From assembly GCF_029522115.1 (NCBI RefSeq), contig NZ_JAKWFK010000003.1:62001-126000 (forward strand): a DNA stretch of 64,000 nt, in the 5' to 3' direction. This document shows, in pieces, positions 8,582-17,487 of this stretch; position 1 is the first letter of the stretch, and every line of letters begins with the position of its first letter. The stretch comes from Trinickia sp. Y13. Its GTDB lineage: Bacteria; Pseudomonadota; Gammaproteobacteria; Burkholderiales; Burkholderiaceae. The notes under the pieces are model-generated. The model was given only the letters and a program-made list of their open reading frames with translations, had not been told where the DNA came from and made no database searches. The position numbers and the translations under genes were made by a program.

Positions 8582-9961
8582 CTAATGCAGCATCGCGTTG
8601 ATGGTTTCGAGTTGCGCCTCGTCGAGTTCGCCCGCTGCTGCCGCGAGTCGTAGACGATCGAGCAGGACTTGATAGCGCGCGGCTGCAAGATCGCGCCGCG
8701 TGCCGGCGAGCGCCTGCTCGGCGTTGAGCACGTCGATCGAGGGACGCTCGCCCGCTTGAAACCCGGTGCGGTTGGCGTCGAGTTGAAGCTCGGCCGAGCG
8801 CAATGCTTGACTAAGCGCTATGACCTGGGCCTGGGCGCTTCGCATGCCGAGGAAAGCCTGACGCACCTCGCGCGCGGTGGAGACGCGCGCCGCGTCTTCG
8901 TCAAGGCCCGCGCGGGTCAGTAATGCGGCGCTTTCTTGCGCTTTCGCGCTGCGCAGGCCGCCCGTATAGAGCGGAATGGTGACCATGATCCCCACTACGG
9001 CGCTGTTGCTGCGCATGGAGCTGTTTCCGCCATAGCCCGCGCCGTTGACGCGGTCGCCGATATAGGAGGCGAAGGCATCCACCGTCGTGCCTGCGCCCGG
9101 CCGATAACGCGAGGTTTCGGCGCGCGCGCTATCGATGCCGAGCTTGCGCAGTTCGATGAGCGGGTTGCCGGTCATGGCGCGGGATTGCCAGTCGCCGAGC
9201 TCGCCGCTACTCATCGATTCGACCGCGGCCGAGCCAGCGAGAGGACGCACGGCGCCTTGGGGGGCGCCCGTCAAGTCGCTCAACTCACCGCGTTTGAGCT
9301 CGAGCGTCGTTTGCGCCGCCAGCATTTGCGCCTGGGCAAGATCGGCGCGCGCTTGGGCGTCCTTGATGTCGGTGACCGGTGCATCGCCCGTGTCGAATCG
9401 GCCTTGGGCGATGTTGCGCGCTTCGAGCGCCGTATCGCGAATCGATTGCAGCGCCGCCACGTTGTCTTGGGCGGAGAGCACGCCGAAATACGCTTGCGCG
9501 ACTTGCAACAGTAGCGTCTGGCGCGCAACCCGCAACGAGGCATCGCCGGCGTCGGCGGCGTCGTTCAGTTGCCGCGCGTCTGCATTTTTGGTTGCGCTGT
9601 AGAGATTCTCTTTGATTGTGATCGCCCAGCCCGCGCCGGTCGCACCGGCTGCGCGCGTATCGAACGCGATGCCGTTGCTCGACCCGAAGCCGCCGCCCGC
9701 GAAATGCGCGCCCGTCGTTTCCTGATCGATTGCACCGTAGCGCACATTCCCCGTTGCGAAGACCTGAGGCAGGTAGCCGGCGCGGCCTTGCTTGCGCTTG
9801 GTCGCATCGGCCTGGTTCTGCGCGAGGGCGGCAGCGTACACCGGATCGTGCGCGAGCGCCGCCTGCGCCGCGCCGAGCAGGTCCGTTTGCGCATGGGCGT
9901 TCGCGCTCGCTGCAAAGAGCGCGAACGCCCAGGCCCTAGCGACGTGCCTCATCGTTTTCAC
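8582..9961 (-). CDS. TolC-family outer-membrane efflux protein
   Basis: A 459-residue outer-membrane factor. Residues 1-24 are a signal peptide ending NAHAQ. The mature part is the duplicated long-helix structure typical of TolC: alanine- and glutamine-rich heptads (AAQAALAHDPVYAAALAQNQA and later LSQALRSAELQLDANRTGFQAGERPSIDVLNAEQAL, cited in parts), the latter being the conserved helix-turn before the last strand. No lipobox cysteine, so this is the TolC rather than the OprM/NodT lipoprotein type. It should form the trimeric exit duct for the RND permease encoded 30 bp plus one small gene upstream. A second in-frame Met three codons later is an equally possible start. Confidence 0.92.
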   Translation of the reverse strand: MKTMRHVARAWAFALFAASANAHAQTDLLGAAQAALAHDPVYAAALAQNQADATKRKQGRAGYLPQVFATGNVRYGAIDQETTGAHFAGGGFGSSNGIAFDTRAAGATGAGWAITIKENLYSATKNADARQLNDAADAGDASLRVARQTLLLQVAQAYFGVLSAQDNVAALQSIRDTALEARNIAQGRFDTGDAPVTDIKDAQARADLAQAQMLAAQTTLELKRGELSDLTGAPQGAVRPLAGSAAVESMSSGELGDWQSRAMTGNPLIELRKLGIDSARAETSRYRPGAGTTVDAFASYIGDRVNGAGYGGNSSMRSNSAVVGIMVTIPLYTGGLRSAKAQESAALLTRAGLDEDAARVSTAREVRQAFLGMRSAQAQVIALSQALRSAELQLDANRTGFQAGERPSIDVLNAEQALAGTRRDLAAARYQVLLDRLRLAAAAGELDEAQLETINAMLH

Positions 9962-9991
9962 CGTTCGGTTCTCGCAGTCGTCGTCCGCGCC

Positions 9992-10201
9992 TCATGCGCC
10001 CGCGCGCAGACCGAGCTTGCGCATGAAAATCTCCATCGGACACCACCGTGTCAGGCCGCTTTGCAGCAAATTGGCGCCGACGAACACCGTGCCCCACAGC
10101 CACCACGCGCTCACGTAAAGCGGACTGGCCGGAGCGCCGAGCGCGAGGGTGACGAGCACGAACAGGCCTGCGAAGACGCGGGTGATTTGCCAGGAAGTCA
10201 T
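9992..10201 (-). CDS. Small membrane protein, DUF2892 (YgaP-like transmembrane domain)
   Basis: A 69-residue protein with two hydrophobic helices (about residues 8-22 and 29-48) and the sequence LTRWCPMEIFMRKLGL, characteristic of the DUF2892 inner-membrane domain. The cysteine in RWCPME is the conserved residue of the family. In other bacteria this domain is fused to a rhodanese (YgaP) or encoded in sulfide-response operons. The ribosome-binding site overlaps the permease stop (TAAGGAG), leaving 11 bp between the two genes, so co-translation is very likely. Its presence between an RND permease and a TolC gene with an SQR downstream suggests a role tied to sulfur chemistry. Confidence 0.85.
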   Translation of the reverse strand: MTSWQITRVFAGLFVLVTLALGAPASPLYVSAWWLWGTVFVGANLLQSGLTRWCPMEIFMRKLGLRAGA

Positions 10202-10212
10202 GATTGCACTCC

Positions 10213-13200
10213 TTACGGATTGACAGTGGAGGGCGGCGTGCTGCCCAAGCGCCGCCGGTACGCCGTGTAATAGAGCAGCGGGATCACTACGAGCGTGAGC
10301 AGCGTCGAGACGAGGATGCCGAAGATCAACGAAACGGCTAGACCATTGAAGATCGGATCGTCGAGGATGAAGAGCGCCCCGATCATTGCGGCGAGCGCGG
10401 TGAGCAGGATCGGTTGCGCGCGCGTGGCCGCCGAATGGACGACGGCATCGCGGAAGGGGACCCCTTCGGCAACCTGCAGATTGATGAAATCGACCAGCAG
10501 AATCGAGTTGCGCACGATGATGCCCGCCAACGCGATCATGCCGATCATCGAGGTCGCGGTGAATTGCGCGCCCAGCAACGCGTGTCCCGGCATCACGCCG
10601 ATGACGGTGAGCGGGATCGGCGCCATGATGATGAGCGGCGTCAGGTACGAGCCGAATTCGGCCACGACGAGCAAGTAGATCAGCATCAGCCCCACGGCGT
10701 AGGCGATGCCCATGTCGCGGAAGGTTTCGTAGGTGACCTGCCACTCGCCGTCCCACTTGAACGAGAACGCGCGATAGGGATCGTCGGGTTGACGGATGAA
10801 CCATTCGCCAAGTTTGCCGCCGCCCGGCACGCCAAGCTTGGCGAGCTTGCTTCGCATCTCGAACATGCCGTAAAGCGGGCTATCCACCTTGCCGGCCATG
10901 TCTCCCACGACGTAGGTGACGGGCAGCAGATCCTTGTGGTAGATCGGTTGCTCGATTCGAGTGTCCCGCTCGCGGATCAGCGACGACAGCGGGACCAGTT
11001 GGCCTTGGCCGCCGCGCACGGCGAGGGCGAGTAGCGCGGAGGCGTCGCCGCCCAGCGTCGCGGGCAACGCGAGGCGCACGGCGGCAGGGTACTTGTTGCC
11101 GTCGCGAAGATAGGTGACCTCCTCGCCCGTGAGTCCCGCCCGCAGGGTGTGTGCGACGTCCTGCTGAGAGACGCCGAGTAGACCAGCCTTGCGCCGGTCG
11201 AGCTCGAAGTCGCGTTGGGGTGCGGCGGCGACCGTGCTGTCGTCGACGTCGACCACGCCGGGCGTCGCGGCGAATACATCGCGAATCTCGTGCGCCACGG
11301 CGTTGCGCTGCGCTTGTCCGGCGCCGTACACCTCGGCGACGATCGGTGCGAGCACGGGGGGGCCGGGCGGCACTTCCACGACTTTGAGGCGCGCGCCGTT
11401 GCGCTCGGCGATCTTTTCGAGTTCGGGCCGCACCGATGCGGCGATCGCATGGCTTTGCCGGCGGCGCTTGGATTGGTCGACGAGATTGACCTGAATGTCG
11501 CCGACGTTCGCACCGCTGCGCAAATAGTATTGGCGCACGAGCCCGTTAAAGTTGATCGGCGCCGACAAGCCCGCATAGGCCTGGTACGTCGCCGTCTCCG
11601 GCACCGTCGCGAGGTAAGCGCCCATGTCGTGCAGGACGCCCGCAGTGCGCTCGAGCGGCGTGCCGGCGGGCATGTCCACGACCACCTGGAACTCGGATTT
11701 ATTGTCGAACGGCAGCATCTTGAGCACGACCCATTGGACCGCCGGCAATGCAAGCGAGAGGGCGATGGCGCCTGCCACCGCGAGCCACAGCAGCGAACGG
11801 TTGCGCTCGCCGTGCGCATCGTCGAGAAACGGTGCGAACAGCCGGTTGAAGAAGGGCAGCATCTTCGTTCGCAGTTTCTCTCTGGCGCTCGGTTCACCAT
11901 TGGCGGGCTTGCCATGCTGCGCACGCGCAAGCCAGGTCCGCGAGAGCCAAGGCGTGACGATGAAGGCGACGGACAGCGAGATCGCCATGCCCATGCTCGC
12001 GTTGATCGGGATCGGGCTCATGTACGGCCCCATCAGCCCCGTGACGAAGGCCATCGGCAGCAGCGCCGCGATCACGGTTAGCGTGGCCAAAATAGTGGGT
12101 CCGCCCACCTCGTCGACGGCATGCGGGATGATGGCGGCCAGCGGCGTGCCGGGTTGAAGCTGATGATGGCGATGGATGTTTTCGACGACGACGATCGCAT
12201 CGTCCACGAGAATGCCGATCGACAAGATGAGCGCGAACAAGGACACGCGATTGAGCGTGAAACCCCATGCCCAGGAGGCGAACAGCGTCGCAGTCAGCGT
12301 AAGGATGACCGCCACGCCGACGACGAGCGCCTCGCGCCATCCGAGCGCGAACAATACGAGCACCACCACCGACGTGGTGGCGAAGGCGAGCTTTTCGATC
12401 AGCTTCATCGCTTTCGCATTCGCGGTGACGCCGTAGTCGCGCGCGACCTCGACCTTGACGTCGGCGGGAATCACGGTGTTGCGCAAGGTGCCCACGCGTT
12501 GCAAGACGTGTTTGGCGACCGTCACCGCGTTTTCGCCCGGCTTTTTGGTGACGGCGACGGAGATGGCGGGATACTCCGCTCGATGTGCGCCCGCGATGCC
12601 TTCCCACACATAGTGCGTAGCCGCCGGCGGTCCTTCCTCGATGGCCGCGACGTCCGAGACGAACACGGGGTGGCCGTTGCGGACAGCGACGATGACTTCG
12701 CCTACATCCCGCGCGTTGACCAACACAGGGCCGCTTTCGACGTGGATGCTGCGGTTTTCCCTGACGAGATCCCCGACCGTCGCGCCGGCATTGGCGGCAG
12801 AGAGCACGCGCTGCAAATCGTCGACGGTGACGCCCGCGGCGCGCATGCGCTCGGGATCGAGCAGGACGTTGACCGCGCGTTGCGGGCCGCCGATGGTCGT
12901 CACGTCGCGCGTGCCGGGCACGCGCTTGAGTTCGGCTTCGATGGAATGGCCGACGCGCTCCAGGTCGTACGCGTTGCCGTCGGGGCGCGTGCTGTAGAGC
13001 GTCAGGACGACGATCGGCACATCGTCGATGCCTTTGGGCTTGATGAGCGGGGGCAGGACGCCAAGATTTTTCGGTAGCCAGTCGGCGTTGGAAAACACGG
13101 TGTCGTACAGGCGCACGAGCGCCTCGGTGCGCGGCACGCCCACCTTGAACTGCACGGTCAACACGGCCAGCCCAGGGCGCGAGACGGACATCACGTGCTC

Positions 13201-13461
13201 GATGCCGCTGATTTGCGACAGCACCTGCTCGGCGGGGCCGGCCACCATCCGTTCGACGTCTTGCGCGCTTGCGCCGGGAAACGGAACGAGCACGTTGGCC
13301 ATTGTCACGTTGATCTGCGGCTCCTCTTCGCGCGGCGTCATGACCATCGCGAACAGGCCGAGCAGCAGAGCGACGAGCGCAATGAGCGGCGTGATCCGGT
13401 TCTGCAGAAAAAAGGAGGCGATGCGGCCCGATACGCCGAGTCTCGATTCGTCTCTCGTCAT
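10213..13461 (-). CDS. RND efflux permease (HAE1/AcrB-type inner-membrane pump)
   Basis: A 1082-residue inner-membrane proton antiporter. The N-terminus (ITPLIALVALLLGLFAM then REEEPQINV) and FPGASAQDVERMVAGPAEQ are RND hallmarks. The fourth helix has GILVDDAIVVVENIHRHH with the paired aspartates 420-421 that relay protons in AcrB. Two large periplasmic loops and about twelve helices are evident. The ATG giving MTRDESRLGV was chosen because the longer frame overlaps the adaptor gene. Only 16 bp separate it from the adaptor. It should export small molecules from the periplasm or inner leaflet through the TolC partner. It lacks the methionine-rich look of CusA and resembles pumps for organic compounds, but the substrate is unknown. 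Confidence 0.93.
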   Translation of the reverse strand: MTRDESRLGVSGRIASFFLQNRITPLIALVALLLGLFAMVMTPREEEPQINVTMANVLVPFPGASAQDVERMVAGPAEQVLSQISGIEHVMSVSRPGLAVLTVQFKVGVPRTEALVRLYDTVFSNADWLPKNLGVLPPLIKPKGIDDVPIVVLTLYSTRPDGNAYDLERVGHSIEAELKRVPGTRDVTTIGGPQRAVNVLLDPERMRAAGVTVDDLQRVLSAANAGATVGDLVRENRSIHVESGPVLVNARDVGEVIVAVRNGHPVFVSDVAAIEEGPPAATHYVWEGIAGAHRAEYPAISVAVTKKPGENAVTVAKHVLQRVGTLRNTVIPADVKVEVARDYGVTANAKAMKLIEKLAFATTSVVVLVLFALGWREALVVGVAVILTLTATLFASWAWGFTLNRVSLFALILSIGILVDDAIVVVENIHRHHQLQPGTPLAAIIPHAVDEVGGPTILATLTVIAALLPMAFVTGLMGPYMSPIPINASMGMAISLSVAFIVTPWLSRTWLARAQHGKPANGEPSAREKLRTKMLPFFNRLFAPFLDDAHGERNRSLLWLAVAGAIALSLALPAVQWVVLKMLPFDNKSEFQVVVDMPAGTPLERTAGVLHDMGAYLATVPETATYQAYAGLSAPINFNGLVRQYYLRSGANVGDIQVNLVDQSKRRRQSHAIAASVRPELEKIAERNGARLKVVEVPPGPPVLAPIVAEVYGAGQAQRNAVAHEIRDVFAATPGVVDVDDSTVAAAPQRDFELDRRKAGLLGVSQQDVAHTLRAGLTGEEVTYLRDGNKYPAAVRLALPATLGGDASALLALAVRGGQGQLVPLSSLIRERDTRIEQPIYHKDLLPVTYVVGDMAGKVDSPLYGMFEMRSKLAKLGVPGGGKLGEWFIRQPDDPYRAFSFKWDGEWQVTYETFRDMGIAYAVGLMLIYLLVVAEFGSYLTPLIIMAPIPLTVIGVMPGHALLGAQFTATSMIGMIALAGIIVRNSILLVDFINLQVAEGVPFRDAVVHSAATRAQPILLTALAAMIGALFILDDPIFNGLAVSLIFGILVSTLLTLVVIPLLYYTAYRRRLGSTPPSTVNP

Positions 13462-13477
13462 GGCGTAGCCTCGCGCG

Positions 13478-14641
13478 TCATTGTCTTGCCGCCGCCAGCG
13501 GGTCCAGCGCGATGCGCTCGCCCGCCGACAGCCCCGCAAGCACTTCGACCCGGTCGGCACGCGTTTCCCCGAGCCGCACTTGGCGCAGCGTGGCGCTGCC
13601 GTCGCCGGCGACGACATAGACGCCCGTGACCTCGGTGCGGCGCACGATGGCGGCCAGCGGGACCATCAAGCGCGGTCGAGGGGCGCCGGCCACGAAGTGG
13701 GCCCGTGCAAACATGCCCGGGCGGGCCGCCGCCCCGGCCGCAGCGGGCAACCCCAGCCGCACTTTCACCGAGTCGCTCAGCGGATCCGTGACGGGCAGCA
13801 CCGTGACCGAAGTCGCGGTTTGCCATTGCAGCGCCGCGGGTGCGTCGGGCAACTCGATGCGTACGGGAAGAGTATTGGCGGTCAGCGCTGCGGCGCGCGC
13901 TTGCGGCACCGTGGCGACCGCGCGCAGCGCGCCCGGATCGAAGAGCGTCACGAGGGGCATGCCCGGCATCGCCATCGAGCCCAGTTCCACGTCGACGCCG
14001 GCAATCGCGCCGGCGTACGGGGCGGCGATGCTGTGCAGGGAAGGCCCGACAGCGGCCGCGCTGGCATCCGCCTGTCTGGCCAGTGTCATGGACGAAGCCG
14101 ATTGATAGCGCGCTTTTGCGCGATCGAGCGCGGCTTGGCTCACGTATTGCTTATCGAACAAGAACTGAGTGCGCTCCAACTCGCGCTGGGCGACGTCGCG
14201 TTCGGCCTGGGCGGCGGCTGCCTGGGCGCGCACTGCCGCCAATTGCTGGTCGACGGCGCGTTGATCGACCGATAGCAGCATTTGCCCCGCGCTCACGCGG
14301 TCGCCGGCTTTGACATAAAGACCGGTGATGCGCCCTGCGACCTGCGCGGCGATCGTGGTTTGCCGCGTCGACTCGACGACGGCGTCCGCGACGATCTCAT
14401 CAGCCACGGGCGCGAGTTCGACCGTGATCGTGGCGAGCTTTTCGGCATGGGCGCACGTCGTGCCCACGGTCATGCCGGCGACCACTGCGGCCACGGCTAC
14501 CACTGCGAAGGCGCGCCAGCCGCGGCGCAGCGGCGCGGCTGCACGCGCGTCCGGTGCGCTGCACCGCGTCAAAGCCGTGCGCAACGTCTGTCTGGCGAGA
14601 CGAGGTGCGCCGCACACATGCTGTTGGTGTCGAGAGGTCAT
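13478..14641 (-). CDS. RND efflux periplasmic adaptor subunit (membrane fusion protein)
   Basis: A 387-residue adaptor. After a basic N-terminus and a long hydrophobic segment ending CAHAEKL (signal or anchor, about residues 40-68), it shows the split lipoyl/barrel-sandwich motif IAAQVAGRITGLYVKAGDRVSAGQ, a coiled-coil hairpin rich in Ala/Gln (DQQLAAVRAQAAAAQAERD), and the returning lipoyl half IAAPYAGAIAGVDVELGSM. This is the HlyD/AcrA family that bridges permease and TolC. The start at MTSRHQQ is the least certain part because no strong ribosome-binding site precedes it. It is the first gene of the six-gene unit, and its promoter should lie in 14642-14891, divergent from the sugar kinase. 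Confidence 0.9.
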   Translation of the reverse strand: MTSRHQQHVCGAPRLARQTLRTALTRCSAPDARAAAPLRRGWRAFAVVAVAAVVAGMTVGTTCAHAEKLATITVELAPVADEIVADAVVESTRQTTIAAQVAGRITGLYVKAGDRVSAGQMLLSVDQRAVDQQLAAVRAQAAAAQAERDVAQRELERTQFLFDKQYVSQAALDRAKARYQSASSMTLARQADASAAAVGPSLHSIAAPYAGAIAGVDVELGSMAMPGMPLVTLFDPGALRAVATVPQARAAALTANTLPVRIELPDAPAALQWQTATSVTVLPVTDPLSDSVKVRLGLPAAAGAAARPGMFARAHFVAGAPRPRLMVPLAAIVRRTEVTGVYVVAGDGSATLRQVRLGETRADRVEVLAGLSAGERIALDPLAAARQ

Positions 14642-14891
14642 GGTTGAGCAACGATGGGCGACGAAAGAATCGGCATGCGGCCCCGGGTGCATAAACGCAA
14701 CCCGTTTGCCGCAAATCCCATCTTCGGCTCGCCCATGTCGTTGCCTTTGATCGAGGTCAACGATAGCGCGCGCCAATGTTCGTCTTCGCACGACGAATGA
14801 CCCCTCGGCAGCGAGCGGGCCGCTCGGTCGAGCTCTGGCATACACTTGCGCTTGCGCAAAATGTTCGTTTTGACTCGACCAAGGAGGCTCC

Positions 14892-16436
14892 ATGGAGTAC
14901 GTGGTGGGTGTCGATATCGGCACGCAGAGCACGAAGGCGCTGCTCGTCGACCGTGATGGCGCGATCCTCGCGCGGCATTCGGCCGGTTATCAGCCCGATA
15001 TGCCCAAGCAGCTGTGGGCCGAGCAATGGCCCTCCGTCTGGTTCGACGCCGTGGTCGAATGCATCGCTGGGTGCGTGCAAGCGGCGCGCGAGCAGGGCGT
15101 GGATCCATCGAAAATCCGCGCCGTCTGCGTGAGCAGTCTCTATGGCGGGTCGGGCATTCCCGTCGATGCCGAGATGCAGCCGCTGCATCCCTGCTTGATT
15201 TGGATGGACCGCCGTGCGACCGAGCAGGTGGAGCGCGTGCGCGAGGGCGTCGATCTGGACCGGCTGTACACCGTCACGGGCAATGGCGTCGACAGCTACT
15301 ACGGTTTCACGAAGATGCTGTGGTTGCGCGAGAATCGGCCCGAGCTCTGGGCGAAAACGCGCTATTTCCTGCCGCCGAACGCCTATATGATTTATCTGCT
15401 GACGGGCGAGATCGCGGTCGATCACAGTTCGGCCGGCAACATCGGCGGCATCTACGACGTCGCGCGGCGCGAGTGGTCGCACGAAATGCTCGACACGCTT
15501 GGGATCCCGGCGAAGATGATGCCCGAGCGGCTCGTCGAATCGACCGATGTCGTCGGCGGCTTGCTGCCGCAATGGGGGCAGCGGCTCGGCCTCGCGGCGG
15601 GAACCCCGATCGTCGCGGGCGGCGTCGATGCCGCGGTCGCGACGTTCGCGGCGGGGGCGACGCGCGTCGGTCAACACGTCGCCATGATCGGCACGAGCAT
15701 GTGCTGGGGCTACATCAATCAAGCGGTCGATGCGCGCCACGGGCTCGTGAGCATGCCGCACGTATTCAATGGCCGCCGCGACCTGTACGTGTTCGGCGGG
15801 GCCATGGCGGCGGGGGCATCCGTCGCCTGGTATCGCGATCAGTTCTGCCACGAAGAAATCGAAGCCGCGCGTGCGCTCCCGCATGGCGATCCGCACGTGT
15901 TGCTCGAAAGCGCGGCCGCGCGCGTGGCGGCCGGTTCGGACGGCGCGCTCTTCTTGCCGTATCTGATGGGCGAGCGCAGTCCCGTGTGGGATGCGAAGGC
16001 GAGCGGCGCATTCATCGGGCTCAGTCTCGGGCACACGCGCGCGCATTTGTACCGGGCCGTGCTCGAGGGTGTCGCGTTCGCGCTCGAGCACAACATCGAG
16101 GCGGGCCGTCAAGGCGCGCAAGCGCTCGAGGACAAGCTGATCGTCGTCGGCGGGGCGGCGTATTCCGGCTTGTGGATGCAGATCATCGCCGATGTCACGG
16201 GCTATCCGGTGTTCACGATCGAACAGGAGGTGGAAGCCGCCATGGGCGCGGCGCTCTTGGCAGCGTTCGGAGTCGGGCTCGTTTCCGAGGAAACCGCGCG
16301 CGGCGGGTGGTCCAGGCTCGTCGAGCGCGCCCGTCCCGATGCCGCGCGCCGCGCACTCTACGCAGAGCGTTTCGAGGTCTATAAAGGCCTTTATCCCGCG
16401 CTCAAGCCTTTCATGCACAAGCTGCGTTCCTCGTGA
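14892..16436 (+). CDS. FGGY-family carbohydrate kinase (xylulokinase-like)
   Basis: A 514-residue sugar kinase of the FGGY/actin-ATPase fold. It begins with the phosphate-1 loop YVVGVDIGTQSTKALLVD. The central IVAGGVDAAVATFAAGA carries the aspartate expected to be the catalytic base, and VVGGAAYSGLWMQIIADVTGYPV is the adenosine/C-terminal FGGY signature. Length matches xylulokinase and related pentulose kinases. The sugar (xylulose, ribulose or another ketose or polyol) cannot be fixed from motifs, and no isomerase or dehydrogenase is adjacent. The ATG follows AAGGAGG at ideal spacing. The gene is divergent from the efflux operon and appears monocistronic. Confidence 0.88.
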   Translation: MEYVVGVDIGTQSTKALLVDRDGAILARHSAGYQPDMPKQLWAEQWPSVWFDAVVECIAGCVQAAREQGVDPSKIRAVCVSSLYGGSGIPVDAEMQPLHPCLIWMDRRATEQVERVREGVDLDRLYTVTGNGVDSYYGFTKMLWLRENRPELWAKTRYFLPPNAYMIYLLTGEIAVDHSSAGNIGGIYDVARREWSHEMLDTLGIPAKMMPERLVESTDVVGGLLPQWGQRLGLAAGTPIVAGGVDAAVATFAAGATRVGQHVAMIGTSMCWGYINQAVDARHGLVSMPHVFNGRRDLYVFGGAMAAGASVAWYRDQFCHEEIEAARALPHGDPHVLLESAAARVAAGSDGALFLPYLMGERSPVWDAKASGAFIGLSLGHTRAHLYRAVLEGVAFALEHNIEAGRQGAQALEDKLIVVGGAAYSGLWMQIIADVTGYPVFTIEQEVEAAMGAALLAAFGVGLVSEETARGGWSRLVERARPDAARRALYAERFEVYKGLYPALKPFMHKLRSS

Positions 16437-16588
16437 AGCCCACGGCTGCGGCGGGCGAGGCGTCGCCGCCGCATCCAGCGCATTGGGACAAGCGGCGATT
16501 TGCCGCGCGCAACCGTCACTGGCGTTCAAGACGCTGCGGCCGTGCGCCGAGATACTGGCCTCCTCACGCTTAGGCTCAAGGAGGCCAT

Positions 16589-17404
16589 ATGCTGCAAGGT
16601 TATTCGATCCCGCGCACGCCTGCGGGACGTTCGTCGCTTGCGCCACGACCGCCCTGGCACTACACGGGCGAGGTGCTTGCCGTCGAGTTTTCCGCGGATG
16701 CCGCCGCGGCCGCCGCCTATCTGCCCCCAGGCCTGAGCCCGGCGACGGGCGAGCGCGCGGGCCGTTGCGCGCTTTATTTCTGCGACTGGCAATTCGCCAC
16801 CGATAGCGGCCAGGAATATCTCGATCCGTTCGCCAGTCAATATCGCGAAACGATTCTGCTGATCGCGTGCGAGCGCGACGGCGAACGCGCTTCGTTTTGC
16901 CCGTATATCTGGGTCGATCAAGACCTCGCGCTGATGCGCGGCTTGATCCAAGGGTGGCCCAAGCAATTCGGGCGCACGGGCATGACGCGCTGCTACGGCT
17001 CGCAAACGCCGGCAGCGCCTCGCGCAGCGGGCGGCGGCCGTTTCGGCGCGGCGCTGACGTTTCGCGAGCGCCGTGTCGCCGAAGCGCAAATCACGCTGCA
17101 AGGGCAAAGCCATCGATTGCCCGATCCGGGTTTCGCCTCGACCTTCAACGTGCGTCACTTTCCACGCTTGAACGCGGGCCATCACGACGACGCGGCCGTG
17201 CACGAGCTCGTGCAACTGCGCGCACGCGACGTATCGATCGAGAATCCGATGATCGGCCAGGCGTCGTTGACCTTGTTCGACCATCCCGGCTTGGAACTCG
17301 CCGCTTTTGCGCCGGTATCTGTCGGCGAGGGATTTCGCATGACGGTCTCGTTGACGATCGACGACCTGCAAGTGGTCGAAGACTATACGACGGCGGCGCG
17401 ATGA
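16589..17404 (+). CDS. Acetoacetate decarboxylase-family protein
   Basis: A 271-residue protein of the acetoacetate decarboxylase (ADC) fold. The segment MRGLIQGWPKQFGRTGMTR contains Lys125 in the WPK context, where ADC has its Schiff-base lysine. The early sequence (EVLAVEFSADAAAAAAYLPPGLSP) and the NVRHFPRL block also fit the family. Members include decarboxylases and aldolase/dehydratase-like enzymes, so the exact reaction is uncertain. It starts at an ATG preceded by AAGGAGGCC. It sits 152 bp after the sugar kinase and 83 bp before an AraC regulator in the same direction, which may control it. Confidence 0.78.
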   Translation: MLQGYSIPRTPAGRSSLAPRPPWHYTGEVLAVEFSADAAAAAAYLPPGLSPATGERAGRCALYFCDWQFATDSGQEYLDPFASQYRETILLIACERDGERASFCPYIWVDQDLALMRGLIQGWPKQFGRTGMTRCYGSQTPAAPRAAGGGRFGAALTFRERRVAEAQITLQGQSHRLPDPGFASTFNVRHFPRLNAGHHDDAAVHELVQLRARDVSIENPMIGQASLTLFDHPGLELAAFAPVSVGEGFRMTVSLTIDDLQVVEDYTTAAR

Positions 17405-17487
17405 GCGAGAATCGGCGACGCGCGGCGGCGCAGCCGCTCGGCGATCGGCCAGGCCGATAGCCACAGAATCCGTTGGCCGGAGGCTTC

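Noticed and set aside
14757-16646. 629-codon open frame antisense to the FGGY kinase
   Set aside because: Arg/His/Asp-rich translation with no domain, typical of antisense frames in GC-rich DNA; the kinase on the other strand has all family motifs.
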